NCBI GenBank assembly: GCA_030068075.1
Contig: CM057828.1
Span: forward strand, 115,495,699-115,559,698
Origin: Paguma larvata
Lineage: Eukaryota > Chordata > Mammalia > Carnivora > Viverridae
Reading direction: 5' to 3'
DNA: 64,000 nt
The notes below the pieces were generated by a model. That model searched no databases, was not told the origin of the DNA, and saw nothing but the letters and a program-made list of their open reading frames with translations. Below, in pieces: positions 1-28,499 of the stretch (its first letter is position 1; each line of letters opens with the position of its first letter). The translations under genes were made by a program, and so were the position numbers.

Positions 1-71
1 GGTGGCTCAGTCAGTCAGTTAAGCATCCAACTCTTGATTTCAGCTCAGGGCATGATCTCGAAGTTCGTGAG

Positions 72-105
<34 letters not shown>

Positions 106-172
106 CTGCCCCTCCTCATCCAGACTCTCAAAAATAAATAAATGAACATTTAAAAAAATAAATAAAATTCTG
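1..172 (+). mobile_element. SINEC (carnivore tRNA-derived SINE), cut by window edge
   Basis: The tRNA-like head (GGTGGCTCAGTCAGT..AAGCATCCAACTC), (TC)n block and AATAAATAAA tail identify a SINEC. Its 5' end lies before the window. Intronic in ARHGAP21. Confidence 0.9.
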
Positions 173-17590
<17,418 letters not shown>

Positions 17591-17596
<6 letters not shown>

Positions 17597-17660
17597 TGCC
17601 CAGCCTCCTCGACTGTCTGAAACCCCGGGCGATAAAGCACAGTTTCATCCCTGTCTTTAA
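17591..17660 (+). pseudogene. ARHGAP21: Frame-displaced remnant of the ARHGAP21 C-terminal tail
   Basis: After the alanine codon at 17588-17590 there are four extra bases (ttat, or an equivalent placement in attataat). From 17595 a 21-codon stretch followed by taa at 17658-17660 reads as the expected conserved tail, including LSETPG and FHPCL. I remember the human protein ending in nearly the same residues. In the sequence as given, these codons are 3' UTR. Confidence 0.75.
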
Positions 17661-17836
17661 ACTGGGGTATGTCCACCATAGCAAATAAAAAAAAAAAAAG
17701 CTACTGTTACACGTTCCAGTAACTCTGTAAATATTTTCTTGTACCAGAATTGTTATTATGCAGCCTTCATTTGGGCTGGTTTCATCATTTTGCACTGTGG
17801 AATAGCTTTACAGTGCATGACTACAGCCAGAAGAAC

Positions 17837-17837
<1 letters not shown>

Positions 17838-17910
<73 letters not shown>
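17838..17910. repeat. (TA)n-(CA)n-(TA)n block in ARHGAP21 3' UTR
   Basis: TA units flank about 22 CA units on both sides, so the block is nearly symmetric. Several short open frames here are repeat translations. Confidence 0.92.
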
Positions 17911-18499
17911 GTTTAAAAATATATTGGATAGTTGTATACAAATGAACAAGGTATTTGTTGCAACTTACAGCATAGTGTATACCCCAGATTACTGAAGCAA
18001 ATAGCTGGCATTACTAGTATGCAGCACATTTGTTCTTTTGGTTTCATCACTAACAAAAGTGCCTCATCATAAAAATCCATTTGGTTATTAGGGTGCCATA
18101 TTGTTAAAATTAGATAACTTACATTGAATAAATGAGCGCATTTTATTGGTAACAAATTTCATTACATTTACCAGTTTTAACACAGGTGGATACGGAACTT
18201 CCATTCTTCAGTCATTCCAGGTGGATCTCTGAGTTTTATATCCAAACTTTTAATACAGTTTTTGAGTTTTGTGTGACTTGAATTTTTAATCTTTCTGTAA
18301 AATACGTAACTTAAATGAACATATTATATGTGTATCTTTTCTTCAGATACCAGATTTGATATAAATGTTGTAACATAGGTGTGTAGATAGTGACCTGGAT
18401 GGAACTGGCTTCTTTATCGAGAAGAATATAATTCTGCATGAGGACTTAATGAATCCAAACCTGTGTCATGCCTGTGTGCATACCCAATTAAACACTGGA

Positions 18500-18505
18500 A
18501 ATAAA
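18500..18505 (+). terminator. Likely polyadenylation signal AATAAA for ARHGAP21
   Basis: A canonical hexamer is followed within about 10-30 bases by a T/GT-rich stretch (attgttttggtgaac), the usual layout of a cleavage site. A distal AATAAA at 19242-19247 is a weaker alternative. Confidence 0.55.
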
Positions 18506-18784
18506 AATTGTTTTGGTGAACTTTTGCATGGCTCAAAACTTCTTCTAATATAGTTTTAAATGTCATCCATTTTTAACTGCCTTAATCCGTCCTGACTTTA
18601 AGAAAATGACCTGTTCTCTTTATGTATGACTTCTCTCCTGTCTTTTGCTGTGCTGGGCAGGGATCTCTGACAAATGTATACATCGGCCTAACCTCGTTTC
18701 TGCACACAGATAATACTAGCTTTTCTCGCTCAAGTAGTATGTTTTCTTTACTTTTTGTTGGAGATAATGAGTGAAAAGGACATG

Positions 18785-18960
18785 CATTTGGGGATCGGAC
18801 CAACTCTGCACTTCCTAGATATGTAAACTTGGACAAATTATTTCACTCCTCTGAATTTATTCCCTCAGATAAACAATGATAATAGCATCCACTGTAGGGT
18901 TATTAGGTGTAAATGCCGTACTGTTCCAGATACACCGCCTGCCACTCACAACTTGTAAAC
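18785..18960 (-). mobile_element. MIR element, reverse
   Basis: ttggacaaattatttcactc, ataaacaatgataatagcat and gggttattaggtgtaaatgc are the MIR pattern read in reverse. Confidence 0.6.
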
Positions 18961-19559
18961 TATGTCAAGCCTATTCTAAGAAATAATGGGTACTTACAAT
19001 CTCAGAGCGGTGAGACTGGAAGGGCCTTAAAAATCATCAAATCTAGTTGTTTTCAACCCTGCCAGACCCAGTATTCTCATTTTGTAAAGAATATTTTTAT
19101 ATTTCTCCTTTCCTCTTCTGAAGAGAAATTCACAGATGATATAACCTTCCTGTATAACAAATCTACATGTATAATATATATCTTATTCCATATTTTATGG
19201 AATGTCTGTAATTTTCTTATAGAAAAGAAAAAATGATTTACAATAAAGTAATAAATATTTCAATATGGGAAGTAGTCAGATATTTGCACCAATACACAGA
19301 GTAACAGTGCAATAACTTTATGTACCGTGAGCAGTTTTGCTGTGGGTGTTGTGATCTTTCTTAAATGATGGTAGGATTCTGAACAAAATATAAGTACACT
19401 CTTTTCTAGTTTGTGCCGTAGATGTATTACCGGAAAAGCCAATGTATTCTAAAAATCATCAAAAATACTTTTCGTATGTAAAAAAGAAGTTAGGTTCCGG
19501 GCTCAAGAAATGATATTCTATTCATTTCTATTCTTACATTATCTTCAGTTTGCTTTGGA

Positions 19560-21010
19560 TCTTGAGATGTTTGTTATATCATTGATATTCAGCCTTTTTT
19601 GTTTTTTGATACATGCTTTTTAAAAGGCCATTTTATTTTTGCTTCAAAACATTTTCTAATTTCTATTATGATTTTTTATTGTGATTTCTGTTATGAGTTA
19701 TTTAGATGTACATTGCTTAATTTCTAAACATTTGGAGGCTTTCTAGTTTATCTTATTTAAAAAATTATTTCTAGTATAATTCACATGATCATTAAACATA
19801 TTCTGATAGTTTTAAGCTGTTTGAAGTTAATGGAGGTATCCATTACATAAACCAGCATGTAGCATGTTTCTATAAATGTTCCATGTCCACTTGAAAATAA
19901 TATAACTGGACGCCTGGGTGGCTCAGTTGGTTAAGCGTCCGACTTTGGCTCAGGTCATGATCTTGCAGTTCATGAGTTCAAGCCCCGTCTTGGGCTCTGT
20001 GCTGACAGCTCAGAGCCTGGAGCCTGCTTCAGATCCTCTGCTTCCCTCTCTCTCTCCCCCTGCTCTGCTCACGCTCTGTCTCTCTCTCAAAAATGAATAA
20101 ACATTTAAAAAAATTAAAATATAACTGGTGCTTTATTATGTTGACTGGGTCAGGATTCTTAATTTTAGTTTTTGAGATCTTTTATAGCCTTAACTGATAT
20201 CTTACCTGGCTCTTCTCATTTCCGAGAGTGATGAAGTCTTATGTTTATAGATTTATATGTCTCTTATTTCTGTCAATATTTTCCTTATACACTTTGAAGG
20301 TAGTTTACTAGGTGGACATGAATTTAGAATTATCTTCATGGTGAATTGACCCTTTTATTATTATAGGATGCCCTTCATGGTCTCTACCAAAGCTGTTTGT
20401 GTTAAAGTTTAATTTTGTATGATATTGGTACGGCCGTATCAGTTACTTTTGGTTATTGTTTGCATAGTACATCTTTCTCATCCATTTACTTTAACCTTTT
20501 ACTTTGTGTTTATATTTGATTTTTATCTCTTGTAGCAGCATATTCTTTTAAATGTCTGATCATTTTTGTCTTTTAACTGAAATATGTAATTCAGTTACAT
20601 TTAGTGAAATTACTGATGTATTTGAATTCATATATGCCGTCTTATTTGTTTTCTACTTGTCTCTCAAGTTTTGTGTACCTTTTCCTCTTGTTTCTTGCCT
20701 CTTCTGAACTACTCAAATATTTTTATCATACCCTTTTCCCCTTTTATTAGCATGTTATTTATTCCTTTACTATTCTTTTAGAGACCTCCTTCATCTAATA
20801 GAACCTAATTTACATTAAACGTTTACTACTTTCCACATGCTGCTTATTATAGTTGATTATATCTATCTCCATGCCTTGTAATACATTATTTTTGTCTTAT
20901 ATACTTAAATATTCATCTACATTTACCCATGATTACCATTTCTTCTGCTCTTTATTCTTTCCTTATTTCCATTGTTTTATCTGCAGTCTTTTTCTTACTA
21001 AAGAACTCTA
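19560..21010 (-). mobile_element. Old antisense LINE-1 fragment (split by SINEC at 19910-20118)
   Basis: Read on the - strand, the segment near 20450-20560 resembles the L1 ORF2 endonuclease region (reverse of cttgtagcagcatattcttt). The flank at 19690-19760 (gagttatttagatgtacatt) is also L1-like antisense. It is heavily decayed and the subfamily was not determined. Confidence 0.6.
19910..20118 (+). mobile_element. SINEC inserted into an antisense LINE-1 fragment
   Basis: A full-length element from CGCCTGGGTGGCTCAGTTGG to an A-rich tail. LINE-like sequence continues on both sides, so the SINE is younger. Confidence 0.9.
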
Positions 21011-21017
21011 ATTGTAG

Positions 21018-21223
21018 GGTTGCCTGGGTAGCTCAGTTGTTTAAGCGTCTAACTGGCTCAGGTCATGATCTCAGGTTCATGAGTTCGGGCCCCACATCAG
21101 GCTCTGTGCTGACGGCTCGGAGTCTGGAGCCTGCTTCGGATTCTGTGTCTGTCTCTCTCTCTGCCCCTCCCCACTCACACTCTGTCTCTCTCTGTTTCTC
21201 TCAGAAATAAACATTAAAAAAAG
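21018..21223 (+). mobile_element. SINEC
   Basis: It has a TGCCTGGGTAGCTCAGTTGT head, the characteristic GTGCTGACGGCTCGGAGTCT middle, a (TC)n block and an A tail. Confidence 0.9.
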
Positions 21224-21573
21224 GTTAGAAACAGTGAATTCTCTAAAAGCACCCGGATAGCCAGGGAGCACCTCTTAAGTGGTATGATTTTATGTGCATA
21301 GTTCAGCAGTTTACCGTCCTTCAAACTGCCCACAGCCTAAGTTGTTTAGGTCTCATTTCGATAGAAATGTAATGGCTAGACTAGCTTATCCTACAGGTCT
21401 TGTATCTAAGTTTTGTTTTGTTTTGTGTCTACCTTTTAATGAAAATGTTTTAAGGAATTTTTTGGTCTCATTTTAAAAGTGGTTTTTACTGCTGCTTTAG
21501 TGAAAGAAGGGACCCAGCCTTTGTTTCCGGTTCCTTTATTAAGGTTTATAAAGTGCTTGCTGAAATGCAGTTT

Positions 21574-21587
21574 CTGCCCTCTGGAGG
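21574..21587 (-). promoter_or_regulatory. CTCF-like motif, minus orientation
   Basis: The reverse complement CCTCCAGAGGGCAG matches the core at 13 of 14 positions. It is about 3 kb beyond the ARHGAP21 polyadenylation site. Confidence 0.4.
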
Positions 21588-21659
21588 AGCTGATGGGGGG
21601 AAATATGTAATTACATGGAGATGTTGAAGATTCCTACTTCTTGGTTTTTAAATTGAAAT

Positions 21660-21902
21660 CATTTTTTTTTTCCAGAAGTTTATTTATTTTGAGAGAGAGT
21701 GAGAGAGAGCATGAGTGAAGGAAGGGCAGAAAGAGAGGTAGAGAGAATCCCGAGCAGTCTTCACACCGTCAGCAGAGCAGTCTTCACACCGTCAGCACAG
21801 CACAGAGCACGACACAAGGCTTGAACTCAAAAACTGCAAGGTCAGACCTGAACCAAAATCGAGAGTTGGACACTTAACCGACTGAGCCACTCAGGAGCCC
21901 CT
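21660..21902 (-). mobile_element. SINEC with internal 23-bp tandem duplication
   Basis: A reverse-oriented element ending at gactgagccactcaggagcc. A 23-base unit (gagcagtcttcacaccgtca plus gca) occurs twice in tandem at 21752-21774 and 21775-21797. Confidence 0.88.
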
Positions 21903-21954
21903 TGAGATCATACTCTTTAAGCCTTCCTGCAGAGCTACCTGGAATGCTGCTTTG

Positions 21955-22090
21955 GAAGTTCAAAGTACTGGGGTATAGTCATGACCTGCTGCTGACCAGC
22001 TGTGTGACTTTAGACGAAAAGTTAACTTTCCTTCTCTGGGCTTCAGTCTTCCCATCTGTAAAAACGAGTTGAAACCGAAGATCCTAAAGT
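21955..22090 (-). mobile_element. MIR element, reverse
   Basis: ccagctgtgtgactttagac, cttctctgggcttcagtctt and cccatctgtaaaaacgagtt are the reversed MIR core. Confidence 0.75.
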
Positions 22091-22469
22091 AATTTCATGT
22101 CCACCATTCAATTCTTCAGTAGAGTATAATGATAGAACCTTCTACATATGGCAACATTGCTTTATTTTTTTTTTTAAGAAAAAGTAGAGAAAAATATTGA
22201 AAGCCCAGAGAAGAGTACTATGACACTGTTTACATTGCCCAGCATGAACAAATACTAACATTTCGTAATATTTGCATCAGCTCTTTTTCAACAGGATAAG
22301 TATTTCTGTTAAGTTTTTACTCCACTTTGTTACCCTTTCCACTCTTATTCCCTCTTCTCTCTTCACAGACAGCCATCATGAGTATATCCCTCCAGTCCCA
22401 CTTTACTTTTATTATGTATATAACCGTAATTATCACATAGTGTTATATTTTTAATTTACATAAGTCGTA

Positions 22470-23055
22470 GCATAGTATCTGTCTTAATTGCTTTCGTTGC
22501 TTCATATGTTTTCAAGATGTGCCTGTATTGAACCATGTAGTTCTGTTCTATTTTCCAGTTTTTTCTGGGGGCGGGCACAGTGTTCAAAGGGATTTCTTTG
22601 TACTTGCCTCCTTGCGCAGACATACAGAGTGTCTTAAAGCTTCTGGGTCGATTATATGTACCTTTTTGACTTGACTAGGTTTCGTCAAGTGAATCTCCAA
22701 CGTGGTGTCAACTTAAACACCATCGGCCGTGTATGAGTTTTCTCATTTCTTCACATCCTCTTGGATACTTGATATTTTGGGGTTCTTAATGTTTTGTTTG
22801 GAAAGTTGACCCGCGTGAGGTAATGTCTGAGTGTTGTGCATTTCCTGCATTACTAGTCAAGACAGCCTTTTCTGTTGTTGGCTGTTTCTCAGAGATCTTT
22901 ATATAAGCTGGCTGCTAATCCTTTACCTATTGTGTAGATTTCAAATATCTTCTTTCGGTTTGTAGTTTTTAAGGTATGTAACTGTGTATTTTAAATTTGC
23001 CTTTTTAAAATCAGAGTTGCTAGCTGTTTCATGTACATGTTGAGTCCCATTTAAG
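22470..23055 (-). mobile_element. Old antisense LINE-1-like 3' fragment
   Basis: The run of motifs gtatgagttttctcatttct, cacatcctcttggatacttg and ggctgctaatcctttaccta matches the familiar antisense 3' region of old mammalian L1 elements. Boundaries are approximate. Confidence 0.5.
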
Positions 23056-23070
23056 AAATACTTCCAAGAG

Positions 23071-23208
23071 CGCCTGGGTGGCTCAGTCGGTTAGGCGTCC
23101 ATCTCTTGCTCTCAACTCAGGTCTTGATGTCAGGGTCAGGAGTCCAAGCCCCACGTTGGGCTCCACACGGGCATGAAGCCTAAAGGAGAGGGAAAGGCAA
23201 GGAAAGGG
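23071..23208 (+). mobile_element. SINEC head, 3' part divergent or truncated
   Basis: The head GCGCCTGGGTGGCTCAGTCG is well conserved, but the body after the GCCCCACGTTGGGCTC block is short and lacks the usual (TC)n block. Confidence 0.82.
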
Positions 23209-23395
23209 ATACTTCCATATCCATAGGTGTCAGCTGTGTGCGTTTCCTGATAGGCTTAACACAGTTTTCACTTTTAGGTGTTTAGGTATCTGGGACTTAT
23301 TTTATAAATGATGTGAGGTAAGATGGCAACATTTTTTTTCTCCTATGGTAGTTCTTGCTGAGGTTTTTGCTACACAACTCCAGATCCAAGGATTC

Positions 23396-23450
23396 TTCTT
23401 CCTCTTCCCCCTCCTCCTCCTCCTCTCCCTCCTCCTCCTCCTCCTTTTTT
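23396..23450. repeat. (CTC/CTT)n polypyrimidine tract
   Basis: Pure pyrimidine of cttcttcctcttccccctcc type, followed by TTTTTT. It is next to L1-like tatagttgacacagaaagtt, repeating the arrangement seen at 31.0 kb. Confidence 0.85.
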
Positions 23451-23940
23451 AGTATAGTTGACACAGAAAGTTACATTAGTTTCAGACACAAAATGTTACA
23501 TTAGATTGAGAAATTCTTAAAACAGGACAACAAAGTGTCCCTCCTTGCCACTTGAAGGTTGGAAGGTGGAGAAATTCTACCCCAGCAGCAGGGATGCTTT
23601 AGCGGACTGTTTTGTGCCGACAGAGAACGGTGGGAGCTGGTTGTAACACAGGCAAGGCAGCGGGCTGTTCAGAAAGGAAGTAGGGCTGCTCTGCAGGGGC
23701 GAGGGGCCACCTGCTGCCAGGGCCTCATGGCGTCCCTGCCGTGCAACCTAAAGTGAGAGCTGGAGCAGCAATGAAATACACCAACAGGAGAAAGCTTCGT
23801 TTTCTCCAGCCAAAGAGAGGATTGAGACTTCATATATATATCCCAACCTTCCAATCATAAAGCAGCTACAAAAGGAAAATATTAGGAAATGCAGATAGAG
23901 ATTTATCAATTGTCCACTTGACCGTGGGGTTTCTTTCCTT

Positions 23941-24133
23941 TAAAAAAAAATTTTTTTAAGTTTACTTCTGAGAGAGAGCGAGCGAGCAGGGGAGGGGCAG
24001 AGAGAGACCCCAAGCAGTCTCTACACTGTCAGCATGGAGCTGGATGTGGGGCTTGAACTCAGAAACCGTGATTGTGACCCGAGCCAAAATCAAGAGTCAG
24101 ACGCTTAATCGTCTGAGCCACCCAGGCGCCCAG
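23941..24133 (-). mobile_element. SINEC, reverse
   Basis: It runs from the poly-T side and a GAGAGAGC block to gtctgagccacccaggcgcc, the complement of the tRNA-like head. Confidence 0.88.
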
Positions 24134-24720
24134 GGGTTTCTAAAGATGCATAGGGGAAAAAAAAATGCCGTGAAGCCTTTACTTTTGAGAATAGGATAAA
24201 GATGATGGTTATGAAAACCTACCAGCAGAATTGAGCGTAACACCAGGGTGCTCACACACCATATGCTGAATTTCACATAGACTCGTCAGCATTAGATTTC
24301 AAGATACGGATACATTTTTCCAGTAGGTGGAATTACTATTTCTCCAGTTCTTGACTGCACTCCGTAAATACAGATGTTTGGGAAACCTTAACGATGTTCC
24401 TAGTTTCCCGGTGGGTTTTTAAGTACATATGTTGAAGTCGGTCTATATTTTCTACAGAACTACCCAACAAATGTTTGAAGATCTTTATCATGTCTCCCAA
24501 GTCTTATCTTTTTCCGTTTCAAGCATCCTACCTGCTTAACATGGAAGAGTGGTTAAAAGTTAAAAGGAGGTGGATATTATCTCTATATGACCAAGAGAAT
24601 TCTAACGAGGTCCCACTGTTTAAAGGTGACCCCACTGTGCATTTGCTGCTGGCTTGCTCTTGATTGTGGCTCATTCAGTTCTGGTTGTTTGACAGAAAGC
24701 GGATTTTGGAAATAAGTCTT

Positions 24721-25018
24721 TTTTTTTAACTATTTAGTTATTTGTTTGTTCATTTTTTTGTTTATTTATTTTAGTTTTTGAAAGAGAGAGGGTGCGAGTA
24801 GCAAGGAGCAGAGAAGGGAGAGAGAGAGAGAGGGAGAGAGAGAACCCCACGCAGGCTCTGCACTGTCGGCTCAGAGCCTGGAGCGGGGGCTCGAGCTCAC
24901 CTAATGAGAAGCTCGTGCTCACCCAACAGGGGGCTCAAACTCATGAACTCTGAGATCATGACCTGTGTAGAAATCACGAGTCAGACACTTAACTGACTGA
25001 GCCACCCAGCAGCCCCCA
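24721..25018 (-). mobile_element. SINEC, reverse, with internal expansion
   Basis: It ends gactgagccacccagcagcc. It is longer than usual because a segment of the kind gagctcacc(ta)...ctcgtgctcacccaac is added in the body. Confidence 0.83.
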
Positions 25019-25269
25019 GTTTGAATTCTTATATGCTGCCCATTGTGTTAGGAAATAGAATATTCGCTACACCTTGCTTCTTGTAGGATATCTAAGTTTG
25101 CCCTGACTTGGCTATAGGCTTCCTAGTGTTCTGGCAATTCTTCAGATTTAAGCCTCTGAAGTTGTAGGCTCCCTCTACCAATATAGCACAAGGAAGAACC
25201 ACATGTATATTCCAGTAATCTCTTGCTGAACGATTAACCACTCCGGGATGCCAAGGCTTTAAAAAATCA

Positions 25270-25660
25270 CAATCTTTAAGCTGATCCTTTACGGTTGCGT
25301 GGACTGATTAGGTTTCAGCTAGGCTGTGCTCATGCCGCTGCAGTCAGGTGTCCGCAGGGCTGCTCCCACCTGAAGACTTGACTGGGCTCCACATCCAAGA
25401 TGGCTCCCTCATGGCTGTCAGCTGGCTCTGGCTTTCAGCTCGGGGTTCACCAGTCCACACGTGGCCTTTCCAAGTGGCGTGGGCTTCACACAGCATAGAG
25501 GCTGGGTTCCCGGAGGGAACATCCCAACAAGCTGCTCTAAGGGCGATAGAAACCGCAAGACTACTCAGGACCTAGACTGGGAAAGCCAGAACATTGGTCA
25601 AGCAAGGCACCAAGTCCAGCCCAGATTCAAAGGGAGGCTGATCAGACTCTACCTCTGAAG
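25270..25660. repeat. Probable old interspersed repeat, family not assigned
   Basis: gtggactgattaggtttcag, gactgggctccacatccaag, atggctccctcatggctgtc and caaggcaccaagtccagccc recall a common mammalian repeat block. The frames it opens (25348-25575) are incidental. Confidence 0.4.
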
Positions 25661-25929
25661 GCAAAGGACGGCGCAGGATTTGTGGCTTTCTTTAACCCAG
25701 TGTGCACTTCCGTATGTTAATTCTTATCTCTGGCTTAGGGCATTGCCATTTGTTTGCCTTTATGTTTCACTTACCTACATCCTCGGTTTCCTCAAATATT
25801 GATTTTAGTATTAGTATTCGTATTTTTGCGCCCCCTCAAAAGGTATAATCTCTAAGCAGCAGGACCGACAGACACGGTTTCCAGAATCCTCCTTCCAGGC
25901 CTCTCCTCTCCCACTTACATTTTTATTAT

Positions 25930-26151
25930 TCTTTTTAATTAAAAAAATTTTTTTAATGTTTGTTTATTTTTGAGAGAGAGACAGAGTGAGCAGGGGAGGG
26001 GCAGATAGAGAGGCAGACACACAGGATCCAAAGCAGGCTCCAGGCTCTGAGCTGTCAGCACAGAGCCCAACATAGGGCTCAAACCCACGAACCGTGAGAT
26101 CATGACCTGAACCGAAGTCAGAGGCTTAACTGAGCCACCCAGGTGCCCCAA
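25930..26151 (-). mobile_element. SINEC, reverse
   Basis: It begins tttttaatgtttgtttattt then a GAGAGAGACAGAG block, and ends actgagccacccaggtgccc. Confidence 0.9.
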
Positions 26152-26744
26152 CACTTTTAAAATCATAAACACCCTTGGCTCTGTTTTAGCCCATGCTTCC
26201 CAAACTGAAAGTCATGCAGGCACCCCTTCAGCAGCTTCCCTGTGATCCCATCTCCTGGCAGGTGCGCGGCTGTGCGGCCGGGCTAGAGTTTGCCCGCTGG
26301 GTCACGCAGGATGAGCTAGGTTGGGCTGCGGTGGCTCACGACCAGCAAGGTTTGTTTCTTACTTGTTTTTGGCGGCTGTGGGCCAACGGCAGCTCTGTTC
26401 CACGTCTTCTCCACTCTGGGCTGAGCATTGCCAGGCACTGTGTCCACAGAACAGAGAACGTGGCAAACTGTGCCCTGGCTGCAGACCCCCTCCCTCTCAC
26501 TAGTCACAGCCACAAGTCTCTGGGGTTCCGCAGGCCAGCAGTGTTCCGTTTCCAAGGAGGGCACTGAACGAGAGCGCAGGGTAACACGCTCTCTGCGCTG
26601 GTCTCTGCGCTCATTCCATCCCAGTCTGTGGTGTTAATGCTACCCCCCCCCGCCCCCGCACCGTGAGAGCCAGTTTTCAAAAAGGGGGGTGCAGTCTTGA
26701 GCTTAACGTCATTTCAGTAGAAATAACTGCAGTATTCATTTCTT

Positions 26745-27225
26745 ACCATTGCTGTAACAAACAAAGTTAGTGGCTTAGGACTGTTCGCACTTACTCTCTC
26801 GTATTTATTTCTGGAAGTCAGAAGTTCAAAATCACTTTCACTGGGTTGGAAATCAAGGTGGTGGCAATGAGGCTCTACGCCCTGAAGGCTCTAGGGGAGA
26901 GTCTCTCTTTGTCCTTCTCCAGCTGCTGGAGCTGTCGTCCTTGCATCTGGGGGCTCGTGGTCCCACCCTCTATCTTCCAAGCCCGTGGCATGGCACCTTA
27001 CTTCAGTTCCCACACTGTCTTCTCCTGTTGTCCCTCTGACCCTCTCTCTTATAAAGCCCCTTGTTACTACATCTAAGAACCATCCAAAAAATCCAGGATA
27101 CTCTCCTACAGATTGGTAACTTAAGGACATTGGCAAAAATCTCTTCTGCCCTGTAAGGTGACACTCATGGGTTCTAGGACCTGCGTGTCTTTGAAGGCCA
27201 TTATTCAGCCTACCACAAGGGTGGT
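26745..27225. repeat. Old interspersed repeat, family not assigned
   Basis: accattgctgtaacaaacaa, gtggcttaggactgttcgca, ctctaggggagagtctctct and gaaggccattattcagccta form a pattern that recurs in mammalian genomes. I could not assign the family from memory. There is no coding potential. Confidence 0.45.
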
Positions 27226-27734
27226 CTACCAGAAGGTTTTAAAGGACTGTGTTCTAATGACATACTTTTTTTTTTTTTTTAAGTATAGACTGACGTTAAA
27301 TGTACTCAACATAAGGCGGCAGGGGCCAAGAACTAGACTCATGCTTATTGTCTCCATTATGCTTAAGAAGCTACATCTCTGTCAGCTGCTACAACATGGC
27401 GGCAAGGATTGCAATCCTTGAGGAAAGAACACAATGGGCAGCATCGGAGTGCCTCTCTTTAGCGCCTTCAGCTCGGTAGCACTTTTCTTCAGCACTCTCT
27501 CCTGGCCTGTAAGATCATCTTTGCAGCCTTTCTCAACCAGAAGTTCTCATCTGAACCACATAGAAAATGGTTTGAGTAGCAATTCTCTCAAGGTTGGATG
27601 GTACATGCCCAGCACTGTTCTAGATTCATAGAAAAGAAGCCAATTCATCCCACACAACAGATGTCTTAGGCTCATCGCATGTATATATTTAAGTAAAAAC
27701 ACTTCACAGCACACTCTTCACCAGGGCCACAGGG

Positions 27735-27905
27735 CTGAAGGGGCAGAAGTTAGGGCCTGGGATTCTGAGGGCTGCTGACTTATTTAAAATCCTACCTCTG
27801 CCGCTTACAAATAATGGCATCTACCAAGGATGACATGAGGTAACGTCAAGGCTTAGAAAGTGCCCGATACATCTAAAGCACCATATATGTTAGTTATCTA
27901 CAAGA
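27735..27905 (-). mobile_element. MIR-like element, reverse
   Basis: cctacctctgccgcttacaa followed by gatgacatgaggtaacgtca and gaaagtgcccgatacatcta resembles a reversed MIR with an internal deletion. Confidence 0.5.
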
Positions 27906-27924
27906 CTAAACCCCACAGCATGGA

Positions 27925-28018
27925 GGTCTCTGTTTGGTTAACTGTTGTATTCCAGATGCCTGGAACAGCGGCTGGAACAGAGTGGGCACACTAAACATTT
28001 GTTGAATGAATGGAGGAT
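27925..28018 (+). mobile_element. L2-like 3' end
   Basis: ttgtattccagatgcctgga, acagagtgggcacactaaac and atttgttgaatgaatgg follow the usual L2 3' terminus. Confidence 0.6.
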
Positions 28019-28499
28019 CTTATGGAAAGCCTAGACTAGAGGGGAAAAATGTGGCTAGTAGGGATGTCCTGTAATTTATTATCCAATGCTGGACACTTTG
28101 CTGAGTAAAGGATCTTGATCCATGTGACACTGATTTTGTGTACGTCATGAAGTGAGGATCTACATTTTTTATCCTATGGTCTCGGTACAATGTAGTGAAT
28201 AGAGCTCCATTTCCGCTCTGATGAGCAATACCAGTTCCACCATATATCACGTTCCTATGTATGTGAGGCTCACTGTCCCCAAACACTGGTCTACTCCAGT
28301 CCATAGGTCCTGACTACTACATACTTTATAAGCCTCGATAGGAAAATTTTGCTTCCCGATTCTTCTTCTTCAGGCTATTCGAGGTATTATGAGATTCTGC
28401 ACGAGTTTTATAATTCAATGTGGTATTGTCTTTCATTTTTTCTTTCTTTTATTGGGGGGTATTTAATTCTACATTTAAATACTCAAGCTGAATACTTAG

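Larger units (their letters stand above)
17597..18530 (+). other. ARHGAP21: ARHGAP21 3' UTR (probable)
   Basis: This is AT-rich sequence after the stop. It includes an (AC)n block flanked by (TA)n at 17838-17910 and several ATTTA-like and TGTAAATA elements (for example tgtaaatattttc near 17727). The end is inferred from the AATAAA at 18500-18505 followed by a GT-rich stretch. Other possible signals are 17684-17689, only 87 bases after the stop, and 19242-19247. Confidence 0.6.
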
